Below are positions 1 through 5,491 of a DNA stretch of 9,185 bases, piece by piece. Position numbers and translations under genes: made by a program. The stretch comes from Actinomycetes bacterium (GTDB lineage: Bacteria; Actinomycetota; Actinomycetes; Mycobacteriales; Mycobacteriaceae), in contig JAHZJY010000360.1 of assembly GCA_022600695.1 (NCBI GenBank), forward strand, positions 1 through 9,185, read 5' to 3'. Each line of letters starts with the position of its first letter. Positions within the stretch are counted from its first letter, which is position 1. Below the pieces are notes generated by a model that ran no database searches, was not told the origin of the DNA, and saw only the letters and a program-made list of their open reading frames with translations.

Positions 1-189
1 CCGGCGGACCGGACGCCCGGCCAGTCGCAGCCCTTCGAATGCCTGCGGGCTGGTGACTTCGTGGATGAGGTGCAGGTCGATATAAATCAGGTCGGGTTCG
101 CGCGCCTCCCCGACTCCGGCGCCGGCGGCCACGACATGGTCAGCCCACACCTTGTCGGCGAGGGTGCGGGGGTCGCCACGCTCTGCCAT
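1..189 (-). CDS. leuC: 3-isopropylmalate dehydratase large subunit, N-terminal part (cut by window edge)
   Basis: Only the first 63 codons are present; the gene runs off the left edge. LeuC is the iron-sulfur large subunit of isopropylmalate isomerase, which with LeuD converts 2-isopropylmalate to 3-isopropylmalate in leucine synthesis in the cytoplasm. The translation starts [15 protein letters not shown] and continues with the strongly conserved stretches [19 protein letters not shown] and [12 protein letters not shown], typical of aconitase-superfamily LeuC N-termini. The cysteine ligands of the 4Fe-4S cluster lie outside the window. Compared with the M. tuberculosis protein as I remember it, about five extra residues (around GEARE) precede DLIYIDLHL. 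The ATG at 189 is chosen because GGAG lies 8 nt upstream and the N-terminus aligns with the family. The gene is divergent from the IclR regulator at 304, the usual arrangement for a leucine-pathway regulator. leuD would be expected next, beyond the edge. Confidence 0.95.
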   Translation of the reverse strand, partial: MAERGDPRTLADKVWADHVVAAGAGVGEAREPDLIYIDLHLIHEVTSPQAFEGLRLAGRPVRR

Positions 190-197
190 CAACTCAT

Positions 198-201
198 CTC
201 C
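198..201 (-). promoter_or_regulatory. Ribosome binding site of leuC
   Basis: GGAG on the minus strand, 8 nt before the ATG at 189, fixes the leuC start. It also means leuC has a 5' leader, unlike the apparently leaderless divergent regulator gene. Confidence 0.75.
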
Positions 202-272
202 GTTTCGGTGAAGCAGCCATCGGGCCACAGCAACTGTTTGCACGCATCCCGTTGTTCCTATACATCTCGTTA

Positions 273-289
273 TTCCCACATTGCGGGAA
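273..289. promoter_or_regulatory. 17-bp palindrome TTCCCACATTGCGGGAA, candidate IclR-family operator
   Basis: The half-sites TTCCC (273-277) and GGGAA (285-289) flank an inner CA-t-TG, so only one base pair (278/284) breaks the symmetry around base 281. It lies between the divergent leuC and iclR-type genes. If the regulator transcript starts at its ATG (304), the palindrome covers about -31 to -15, the spacer between -35 and -10, where a bound protein would block RNA polymerase. IclR-family leucine regulators (LtbR, NdgR) are known to bind the gap upstream of leuCD. That this palindrome is the site is inference. I see no second copy elsewhere in the window, including upstream of serA. Confidence 0.55.
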
Positions 290-293
290 GGTA
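288..293 (-). promoter_or_regulatory. Possible -10 element for leuC (TACCTT)
   Basis: TACCTT on the minus strand fits the mycobacterial TANNNT -10 pattern. It would place transcription start near base 281 and give leuC a leader of about 92 nt. It overlaps the palindrome and shares its TA (292-293) with the divergent TAATAT element. There is no convincing -35, which is common in mycobacteria. Confidence 0.3.
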
Positions 294-297
294 ATAT
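292..297 (+). promoter_or_regulatory. -10 element of the IclR regulator gene (TAATAT), leaderless start
   Basis: TAATAT is followed by exactly 6 nt and then the ATG at 304, so transcription would begin at or next to the A of the start codon. The only Shine-Dalgarno-like run (GGAAGG, 286-291) is 12 nt from the ATG, too far to work well, which also favours a leaderless mRNA. No clear -35 hexamer is visible about 17 bp upstream. Confidence 0.55.
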
Positions 298-303
298 CCC
301 TAT

Positions 304-1005
304 ATGAGACAGAATAGCGGTATCGGCGTGCTCGACAAAGCTGTGGAAGTGCTGCACGCCATTGCCGATTCGCCCTGCGCGCTCGCGGAACTCTGCGAGC
401 GCACCGGCCTGGCCCGCGCCACCGCGCATCGGCTGGCCTCCGGTCTGGAGATCCATCGACTGCTCGCCCGTGACGAAACCGGCCGCTGGGAGCTGGGCCC
501 CGCTTTGACCGAGTTGTCGGCCGGCGTCAGCGACCCCCTGCTGGCCGCCGGAGCAGCTGTCCTCCCGCGACTGCGGGAAACCACTGGTGAGAGTGTCCAA
601 CTGTACCGCCGCGAGGGCGCCACCCGGATTTGTATCGCCGCACTGGAACCACCTGCGGGACTTCGCGATACCGTCCCGGTCGGGGCGAGGTTGCCAATGG
701 CGGCCGGCTCGGGTGCGAGAGTGCTACTCGCTTACGCCGACGCCAAAACCCAACGTTCACTCCTTCCCGAGGCCGAGTTCAGCGGCCGGACCCTGGCCGA
801 GGTACGTCGCCGCGGCTGGGCGCAAAGCGCCGCCGAGCGCGAGCCGGGAGTGGCCAGCGTCTCGGCTCCCGTGCGCGACCGCGCCGGTACGGTCGTCGCC
901 GCGGTGTCGGTCTCCGGACCGATTGATCGAATCGGCCGGCGCCCCGGTGCCCGGTGGGCCGCTGAGTTGATGGCCGCTGCCGCGGAACTGACGCGGCTGC
1001 TGTAG
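304..1005 (+). CDS. IclR-family transcriptional regulator, probable leucine-pathway regulator (LtbR/NdgR type)
   Basis: A cytoplasmic DNA-binding protein of 233 residues, normal for the family. Residues about 5-65 form the winged helix-turn-helix: [20 protein letters not shown] (26-45) holds the two HTH helices, and the wing follows ([13 protein letters not shown]). Residues about 78-233 form the IclR effector-binding domain, with [44 protein letters not shown] and the [12 protein letters not shown] strand. The sequence closely resembles M. tuberculosis Rv2989 as I remember it. Relatives next to leuCD in actinobacteria (LtbR in Corynebacterium, NdgR in Streptomyces) control leucine and other amino-acid genes. 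That this protein does so, and represses itself, is inferred from its divergent position beside leuC and the palindrome in its promoter. The effector ligand cannot be read from sequence. The start at 304 fits both homology and the upstream TAATAT. Confidence 0.92.
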   Translation: MRQNSGIGVLDKAVEVLHAIADSPCALAELCERTGLARATAHRLASGLEIHRLLARDETGRWELGPALTELSAGVSDPLLAAGAAVLPRLRETTGESVQLYRREGATRICIAALEPPAGLRDTVPVGARLPMAAGSGARVLLAYADAKTQRSLLPEAEFSGRTLAEVRRRGWAQSAAEREPGVASVSAPVRDRAGTVVAAVSVSGPIDRIGRRPGARWAAELMAAAAELTRLL

Positions 1006-1007
1006 CT

Positions 1008-1039
1008 CGCCGACTCGCCGTCCTGTGCGCCGACTCGCC
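1008..1039. repeat. 12-bp direct repeat CGCCGACTCGCC, two copies 20 bp apart
   Basis: Exact copies at 1008-1019 and 1028-1039 lie in the 89-bp gap after the IclR gene and before the split-barrel gene. The 20-bp period equals about two helical turns, so it could be a tandem protein site. It could equally be chance in GC-rich DNA. I cannot assign a function. Confidence 0.4.
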
Positions 1040-1094
1040 ACCGGCCGGGTCGTGTTTGCCGTCACGATCGGACGCGACTGACACACTGATGGCC

Positions 1095-1586
1095 ATGGGA
1101 ACCAATAGGCGCAGCCAGATCGTCATGACCGACCAGGAGATCACCGACTTCGTGGCCCGCAGCCGGACCGGCACCCTTGCGACCATCGGCCCCGGCGGGC
1201 AGCCCCATCTGGTGGCGATGTGGTTCGGAGTCCTCGATGGCGACATCTGGATCGAAACGAAAGTGAAGTCGCAGAAGGTGGTCAACATTCGTCGCGATCC
1301 CCGGGTCAGCTTCATGATCGAGGCGGGTATGACCTACGACTCCCTGATGGGTGTGTCGTTCGAAGGTGTGGCCGAGATCCACGACGACCCCGACAGCATC
1401 TTCGCCGTCGGCGTCAGCGTCTGGGAACGCTACAACGGGCCCTACACCGACGAACTGCGCCCCGCGGTGGACATGATGATGAACAAGCGGGTCGCCGTGC
1501 GCATCGCCGCCGACCGAACCCGGTCATGGGATCACCGCAAGCTTGGCCTACCCACGCTGCCGGTAGGTGGGTCTACCGCACCCTGA
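1095..1586 (+). CDS. Split beta-barrel protein of the pyridoxamine 5'-phosphate oxidase-like / F420-dependent (FDOR) superfamily, Rv2991 type
   Basis: 163 residues from the chosen ATG. The pattern RSRTGTLATIGPGGQPHLVAM (residues 22-42) followed by GDIWIETKVKSQKVVNIRRDPRVSFM (49-74) is the hallmark of the PNPOx-like split barrel that binds FMN or, in many mycobacterial members, the deazaflavin F420. The rest includes GVSFEGVAEIHDDP and a C-terminal RSWDHRKLGLP. It matches M. tuberculosis Rv2991 in sequence and length as I recall. Most members are homodimers; the substrate is unknown, and true pyridoxamine oxidase activity should not be assumed. The ATG at 1095 gives MGTNRRSQIV, matching the Rv2991 start. 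In-frame alternatives are ATG 1089 and ATG 1125, and no strong ribosome site decides between them. The gene follows the IclR gene by 89 bp and ends 11 bp before a long hairpin. Confidence 0.88.
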   Translation: MGTNRRSQIVMTDQEITDFVARSRTGTLATIGPGGQPHLVAMWFGVLDGDIWIETKVKSQKVVNIRRDPRVSFMIEAGMTYDSLMGVSFEGVAEIHDDPDSIFAVGVSVWERYNGPYTDELRPAVDMMMNKRVAVRIAADRTRSWDHRKLGLPTLPVGGSTAP

Positions 1587-1597
1587 CGCCCGGTGGG

Positions 1598-1647
1598 CAG
1601 ACGCAAAAGTTCCCGCACGCTGCGCGTGTCGGGAACTTTTGCGTCTG
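1598..1647. terminator. Long stem-loop between convergent transcripts, probable bidirectional terminator
   Basis: An 18-bp perfect stem (1598-1615 with 1630-1647, starting CAGACGCAAAAGTTCCCG) continues as a further 5-bp stem CACGC/GCGTG (1616-1620 with 1624-1628) closed by the loop TGC, with a single bulged T at 1629. It starts 11 bp after the split-barrel stop codon and ends 17 bp before the 3' end of tRNA-Glu on the other strand, so it is well placed to end both transcripts. There is no U-tract after the stem on either strand; the only AAAA/TTTT run is inside the stem. Mycobacterial hairpin terminators often lack the U-tract. Confidence 0.75.
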
Positions 1648-1664
1648 CTGGCGGTCATGAAGGG

Positions 1665-1737
1665 TACCCCCGATGGGATTCGAACCCACGCTACCGCCGT
1701 GAGAGGGCGGCGTCCTAGGCCGCTAGACGACGGGGGC
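1665..1737 (-). tRNA. tRNA-Glu (anticodon CTC)
   Basis: A 73-nt minus-strand cloverleaf. The acceptor stem is GCCCCCG with CGGGGGT (a G-U pair at the end), and the discriminator is A at 1665. The anticodon stem CCGCC/GGCGG encloses loop CTCTCAC, giving anticodon CTC (plus-strand GAG at 1701-1703), which reads GAG. The T arm GTGGG-TTCGAAT-CCCAT carries the invariant TTCGA. The 3' CCA is not encoded: ACCC follows, so it must be added after transcription. It is the last gene of a leftward run gltX, tRNA-Gln, tRNA-Glu. Confidence 0.95.
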
Positions 1738-1758
1738 TAGGAGTAATTCCGGTGAGTC

Positions 1759-1764
1759 AGCATA
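1759..1764 (-). promoter_or_regulatory. Possible -10 of tRNA-Glu (TATGCT)
   Basis: TATGCT on the minus strand fits TANNNT and lies 21 nt upstream of the mature tRNA-Glu 5' end. The nearest -35-like hexamer, TTGGCA (1795-1790), is 25 bp away, which is too far. The support is therefore weak, and tRNA-Glu may simply be read through from tRNA-Gln. Confidence 0.2.
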
Positions 1765-1810
1765 GCTCAGCGGCCGATGCCGACATAATTGCCAACGCCA
1801 AGACGTGAAA

Positions 1811-1885
1811 TGGCTGGGGTACCAGGACTCGAACCTAGAATGGCTGAACCAGAATCAGCTGTGTTGCCAATTACACCATACCCCA
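1811..1885 (-). tRNA. tRNA-Gln (anticodon CTG), with encoded CCA
   Basis: A minus-strand cloverleaf of 72 nt plus CCA. The acceptor stem is TGGGGTA with TACCCCA, the discriminator is G at 1814, and an encoded CCA occupies 1813-1811. The anticodon stem GCTGA/TCAGC encloses TTCTGGT, giving anticodon CTG (plus-strand CAG at 1850-1852), which reads CAG. The T arm is CTAGG-TTCGAGT-CCTGG. It lies 67 bp after the gltX stop and 73 bp before tRNA-Glu on the same strand. In bacteria without GlnRS this tRNA is first charged with glutamate by GltX and then amidated by GatCAB. That this organism lacks GlnRS is inferred from its apparent taxonomy. Confidence 0.95.
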
Positions 1886-1927
1886 ATGGGCACCCATAAC
1901 AGCTGGTCAGAACCGACTATTGCGGGC

Positions 1928-1956
1928 CTTCTAAACAACGCAGTGCAGACTATCAA
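1928..1956 (-). promoter_or_regulatory. Possible promoter for the tRNA genes (TTGATA, 17 bp, TAGAAG)
   Basis: On the minus strand, TTGATA (1956-1951) overlaps the end of gltX including its TGA stop. It is followed after 17 bp by TAGAAG (1933-1928), about 43 bp before tRNA-Gln. The -35 and spacing are good and the -10 is poor. It would give the tRNAs a supply independent of gltX read-through. Confidence 0.3.
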
Positions 1957-3422
1957 AGATTGCGACGGGCCCCGTCGCGGGCCTCGCGCAGCCGCAGCAG
2001 GCTCCGTTCGCGGCCGAGCAACTCCAGCGACTCGAACAGCGGCGGGCTGACCGTCGAGCCGGTGGCGGCCACCCGGATCGGACCGAACGCCTTGCGCGGC
2101 TTCAGCCCCAGCCCGTCGATCAGCGCACCCTTGAGGGCCGATTCGATACCGGGGCTGGCCCATTCCGCTACCCCATCCAGCGCGGCACAAGCCGCGTCAA
2201 GCACCACCACCGACTCCGCACCGAGTTCCTTGGCTGCCGCGGCAGGCTCGATCAGGTAAGAGGCGTCGTCGAGGAATTTCAGCAGCTGCCAGGCATCGGC
2301 GAGCACGACCACACGGGTCTGCACCAATTCCGCAGCTGTGGCGAAATCCACATCGCCCAGACCGGTTTCGTAGCCGTGCGACTCGAAGTAAGCACGTAGC
2401 CGGGTCGCGAATTCGGCCGGTTCCAGCCCGCGGATGTGCTCGGCATTGATGGCTCCGGCTTTCTTCTCGTCGAAGCGGGCCGGGTTGGAGTTCACATCAG
2501 CGATATCGAAAGCGCTCACCATCTCCTCGAGGGAGAAGACATCGCGGTCGTCGGCTATCCCCCAACCCAGCAGCGCAAGATAGTTCATCAGGCCCTCGGG
2601 CAGGAAGCCGCGATCGCGATGCAGGAAGAGGTTGGATTGGGGGTCTCGTTTGGAAAGCTTCTTGGTTCCCTCCCCCAAAACCGTTGGCAGGTGGGCGTAT
2701 TCAGGGACAAGCTCACCCACACCGATTCGGATCAGCGCCCGGTGCAATGCGATCTGCCGCGGCGTCGAAGGCATCAAATCCTCGCCCCGCAACACGTGGG
2801 TGATCTTCATCAGTGCGTCATCCACCGGATTGACCAGGGTATAGAGCGGCTCGCCGGTGGCTCGGGTCAGCGCGAAGTCTGGCACCGCCCCGGCGGCGAA
2901 GGTCGTTTCCCCGCGCACCAGATCGTGCCAGCTGATGTCCTCGTCGGGCATCCGCAACCTCAGGACCGGTTTGCGACCCTGCGCGTCGAAGGCGGCCCGC
3001 TGGGCATCGGTGAGACCGCGATCGAAGTTGTCATAGCCAAGCTTGGGGTTGCGGCCGGCCGCGATGTGGCGGGCCTCCACCTCATCGGGGGTGGAGTAGG
3101 CGGGGTAGGCATCACCGGATTCCAACAACCGGGCCATGACATCACGATAGATCTCACCACGCTGTGATTGCCGGTACGGTCCGTACGGCCCGCCCACTTC
3201 CGGGCCCTCATCCCAGTCCAGGCTCAGCCAGCGCAAAGCGTCGAGGATCGCTGCGTAACTCTCCTCGGAGTCGCGGGCGGCGTCGGTGTCCTCGATGCGA
3301 AATACGAACGTGCCGCCGGTGTGCCGGGCATAGGCCCAGTTGAACAGCGCGGTTCTCACCAGGCCGACATGCGGGGTGCCGGTCGGCGAGGGGCAGAATC
3401 GTACGCGCACGGGCTGGGTCAT
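1953..3422 (-). CDS. gltX: Glutamyl-tRNA synthetase
   Basis: A 489-residue class I aminoacyl-tRNA synthetase that attaches glutamate to tRNA-Glu and, in bacteria lacking GlnRS, also to tRNA-Gln for later amidation. The Rossmann catalytic domain has the HIGH-like PHVG (residues 17-20, in [20 protein letters not shown]), RIEDTD (42-47) and the KMSKS-equivalent KLSKR (255-259, in [13 protein letters not shown]). [13 protein letters not shown] (211-223) is also conserved. The C-terminal anticodon-binding region ends with [20 protein letters not shown] and [18 protein letters not shown]. No zinc-type cysteine cluster is visible. The ATG at 3422 gives [10 protein letters not shown], agrees with the family, and has GGAAAGG 6 nt upstream. 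A longer in-frame start would run into the upstream gene. The start overlaps the FAH-gene stop by one base (TGATG), so translation is probably coupled. Two tRNA genes, both likely substrates, follow. Confidence 0.97.
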   Translation of the reverse strand: MTQPVRVRFCPSPTGTPHVGLVRTALFNWAYARHTGGTFVFRIEDTDAARDSEESYAAILDALRWLSLDWDEGPEVGGPYGPYRQSQRGEIYRDVMARLLESGDAYPAYSTPDEVEARHIAAGRNPKLGYDNFDRGLTDAQRAAFDAQGRKPVLRLRMPDEDISWHDLVRGETTFAAGAVPDFALTRATGEPLYTLVNPVDDALMKITHVLRGEDLMPSTPRQIALHRALIRIGVGELVPEYAHLPTVLGEGTKKLSKRDPQSNLFLHRDRGFLPEGLMNYLALLGWGIADDRDVFSLEEMVSAFDIADVNSNPARFDEKKAGAINAEHIRGLEPAEFATRLRAYFESHGYETGLGDVDFATAAELVQTRVVVLADAWQLLKFLDDASYLIEPAAAAKELGAESVVVLDAACAALDGVAEWASPGIESALKGALIDGLGLKPRKAFGPIRVAATGSTVSPPLFESLELLGRERSLLRLREARDGARRNL

Positions 3423-4207
3423 CAGGCGCCTTTCCGGACGACGGGGTTGGTCAGCGTGCCGATGCCCTCGATGGTGACGCTCACGGTGTCGCCATCCTCC
3501 AGGGGGCCAACCCCTTCCGGAGTACCCGTCAGGATCAGATCCCCGGGCAACAGCGTCATCACCGCACTCATCCACTCGATGATCTCGCCGATGTCATGGA
3601 TCATCAGCGAGGTCCGACTGCATTGGCGTACTTGGTCGTTGACGTCAGTGCGGATCTCCAGATCCGACGGGTCGAGTCCGGTGACGATCCACGGGCCGAC
3701 CGGGCAGAAGGTGTCGTGTCCCTTGGCCCTGGTCCACTGGCCGTCAGTCTTCTGCTGGTCGCGGGCCGATACGTCATTGGCGATGGTGTAGCCGAGAATG
3801 ACGTCGGCGGCTCGTACCGCCGGGACGTCTTTGCAGGGACGGCCGATCACCGCAGCCAATTCGCCCTCATGGTGCACGGGAGAGGCGTTGGCGGGCAATT
3901 GGATCGGCATGCCGGGTCCGATGATCGAGGTGTTCGGCTTGAGGAAGATCACCGGGTCGTCCGGCGCCGGGCCGGTGACACCGCCCATCTCTGTGATGTG
4001 CGCCATGTAGTTCTTGCCCATGCAGACGACCTTGCTGGCAAGGATGGGCGCCAGCAAGCGGACATCGGCCAGCGGCCAGGACCGTCCGGTGAAGGTCGGG
4101 GTGCCGAAGGGGTGCTCGGCGATCTCCCGGGCCGCGGCGTCTGCGCCCTCCCCCTCGATGCTGACGAAAGCGACCCCGTCAGGGCTGGCGATTCGACCCA
4201 GGCGCAT
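3422..4207 (-). CDS. Fumarylacetoacetate hydrolase (FAH)-family protein, Rv2993c type
   Basis: 261 residues. The C-terminal two-thirds is a standard FAH domain: [14 protein letters not shown] (58-71), [17 protein letters not shown] (83-99), a metal-binding EGE (E114 and E116, in [11 protein letters not shown]), NDVSARDQQ with D145 as the likely third metal ligand, the lysine-containing [14 protein letters not shown] (160-173), and [18 protein letters not shown] shorter N-terminal domain (1-52) contains [23 protein letters not shown]. Such enzymes hydrolyse or isomerise acylpyruvate-type compounds or decarboxylate oxaloacetate. The often-used name 2-hydroxyhepta-2,4-diene-1,7-dioate isomerase is only a family label, and no aromatic-degradation genes are nearby. 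The ATG at 4207 fits the family N-terminus (MRLGRIAS); earlier in-frame starts would overlap the divergent transporter. The gene is first in the leftward unit and coupled to gltX. Confidence 0.9.
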   Translation of the reverse strand: MRLGRIASPDGVAFVSIEGEGADAAAREIAEHPFGTPTFTGRSWPLADVRLLAPILASKVVCMGKNYMAHITEMGGVTGPAPDDPVIFLKPNTSIIGPGMPIQLPANASPVHHEGELAAVIGRPCKDVPAVRAADVILGYTIANDVSARDQQKTDGQWTRAKGHDTFCPVGPWIVTGLDPSDLEIRTDVNDQVRQCSRTSLMIHDIGEIIEWMSAVMTLLPGDLILTGTPEGVGPLEDGDTVSVTIEGIGTLTNPVVRKGA

Positions 4208-4214
4208 TCGTGAC

Positions 4215-4220
4215 AGCCTA
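4215..4220 (-). promoter_or_regulatory. Possible -10 of the FAH gene (TAGGCT)
   Basis: TAGGCT on the minus strand fits TANNNT. It is followed by 7 nt and then the ATG at 4207, compatible with a leaderless or nearly leaderless mRNA; no Shine-Dalgarno sequence is seen. It lies entirely in the 19-bp gap to the divergent transporter. Confidence 0.4.
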
Positions 4221-4226
4221 AAGCCT

Positions 4227-5405
4227 GTGGATGCCCCACCGCCCAGCGCCCTACGACGCTGGGCGATGCTGGCCATCGGGCTGTTCGCGACGTTATGCGC
4301 CAACGTCTTCATCAACAGTGGGGCTTTCCTGATCCCCACCCTGGAGACTGACTTCGGCATCGGCCTGGCCGGTGCCGGTCTGATCTCCGCGATGCCCGCT
4401 TTCGGCATGGTCCTTACGCTCATCGGCTGGGGCTACATCGTGGACCGGATCGGAGAGCGGTTCGTGCTCGCAGTTGGTTCGGCCCTCACCGCGGCGGCGG
4501 CTGGCGCCGCTGCGCTCACGCACTCTCTGGTGCTGCTGAGTTTTTTCCTTTTTCTCGGCGGAATGGCAGCCGCGAGCAGCAACTCGGCGAGTGGCCGGCT
4601 GGTGGTGGGCTGGTTTCCGGCCGAGCAGCGGGGCCTGGCGATGGGCATCCGCCAGACCGCCCAACCGTTGGGAGTCGGTGTAGGGGCTCTGGTGATTCCG
4701 CGGCTCGCGCAGGCCCACGGTGTCGGGGCAGCGTTGCTGTTCCCGGCTGCAGTCTGCGCGGTCGCGGCGGTGGTATGCGCGATCGGCGTGCGCGACCCGG
4801 CACGGCCCGCTCGGGACCGGGCCTCCGCCGAACAGTTGGCCAACCCCTATCGCGGATCGGGATTACTGTGGCGCATCCACGTGGTGTCGGTGCTGCTGGT
4901 GGTGCCGCAGGCCGTCGTCTGGACCTACACCCTGGTGTGGCTGATCGCCGAGCGTCACTGGTCTGCGGGTGCGGCCGGCACGTTGGTGATGATGGGCCAG
5001 ATCCTCGGGGCGCTGGGTCGAATCGCGGCCGGGCGGTGGTCGGACCGGGTCAACTCCCGGCTGCGGCCGATCCGCAACATCGCCGCCGCAGCCGCCGCCA
5101 CGCTGGTCGTGCTGGCCTTCACCGATGCGATGGATTCTGGCTGGAGTGTGGCCGCGATGGTGTTGGCATCGTTGGTGACGGTCAGTGACAACGGTCTGGC
5201 GTTCACGGCGATCGCCGAGTACGCGGGGCCGTTCTGGAGTGGACGCGCGCTCGGCACCCAGAACACCAGCCAGTTGATGACCGCGGGACTGACCCCGCCA
5301 CTGTTCGGGGCGTTGATCGGGGCGGTCGGCTTTCCAGTCGCCTTTGCGGTGTGCGCGTTGTTCCCGATGCTGGCGATCCCGTTGGTACCCGCCGATCCTG
5401 AGTAG
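4227..5405 (+). CDS. Major facilitator superfamily transporter, Rv2994 type
   Basis: 392 residues with about 12 hydrophobic segments: an integral inner-membrane secondary transporter. The first segment is at about residues 11-28. MFS motif A sits in the loop after segment 2 (GWGYIVDRIGERF, 67-79), with a related copy in the second half (GRIAAGRWSDR, 264-274). RLVVGWFPAEQRGLAMGIRQ (124-143) resembles anion/nitrate/cyanate-type MFS proteins, and the central loop is at about 188-215. The substrate is unknown. The GTG at 4227 is chosen because it leaves a short cytoplasmic N-terminus and does not overlap the divergent FAH gene. The ATG at 4266 is possible, but it would leave almost nothing before segment 1. 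An ATG in a longer reading would sit inside the FAH gene. A T-rich stretch at 4541-4553 encodes SFFLFL with TTT and CTT codons unusual for this GC-rich gene. Co-location with FAH hydrolase hints at a shared substrate, but only weakly. Confidence 0.85.
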   Translation: MDAPPPSALRRWAMLAIGLFATLCANVFINSGAFLIPTLETDFGIGLAGAGLISAMPAFGMVLTLIGWGYIVDRIGERFVLAVGSALTAAAAGAAALTHSLVLLSFFLFLGGMAAASSNSASGRLVVGWFPAEQRGLAMGIRQTAQPLGVGVGALVIPRLAQAHGVGAALLFPAAVCAVAAVVCAIGVRDPARPARDRASAEQLANPYRGSGLLWRIHVVSVLLVVPQAVVWTYTLVWLIAERHWSAGAAGTLVMMGQILGALGRIAAGRWSDRVNSRLRPIRNIAAAAAATLVVLAFTDAMDSGWSVAAMVLASLVTVSDNGLAFTAIAEYAGPFWSGRALGTQNTSQLMTAGLTPPLFGALIGAVGFPVAFAVCALFPMLAIPLVPADPE

Positions 5406-5412
5406 CCACCCC

Positions 5413-5472
5413 GCGAGCGTGCAGAACGCGCACACTGCGGCGGCGCGTCAACGTACCGACACGCACGCTCGC
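5413..5472. terminator. Two-tier stem-loop between convergent MFS gene and leuB
   Basis: An outer 10-bp perfect stem (GCGAGCGTGC at 5413-5422 with GCACGCTCGC at 5463-5472) encloses an inner 6-bp stem (ACGCGC 5426-5431 with GCGCGT 5443-5448). It fills most of the 86-bp gap between the MFS stop (5405) and the leuB stop (5492). It lacks a U-tract. From memory, similar GCGAGCGTGC-type hairpins occur repeatedly between convergent genes in mycobacteria. A bidirectional terminator is the likely role. Confidence 0.6.
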
Positions 5473-5491
5473 CGAAAAGGGGAGGGAGCGT

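Noticed and set aside
273..1647. Shared TTCCC...GGGAA in both the regulator palindrome and the long hairpin, suggesting a common binding site
   Set aside because: The spacers differ in length (7 versus 16 nt) and the hairpin sequence is explained by its stem. Five-base arms alone are weak evidence.
2436..3167. A 243-codon plus-strand frame opposite gltX
   Set aside because: gltX has full-length homology and all catalytic motifs on the minus strand; the antisense frame has no domain.
3423..3575. N-terminal extension of gltX by 51 codons
   Set aside because: It is rich in R, G and H, lies inside the FAH gene in another frame, and has no counterpart in the family. GGAAAGG supports the ATG at 3422.
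4014..4226. Upstream extension of the MFS gene by 71 codons
   Set aside because: It lies within the 5' coding part of the FAH gene on the other strand and would add a long non-membrane tail. Translation there is hydrophilic and family-unlike.
4541..4553. TTTTTTCCTTTTT as a slippery frameshift site or internal terminator
   Set aside because: The frame is intact through it and encodes a plausible membrane segment. No stem precedes it and there is no overlapping frame of interest.
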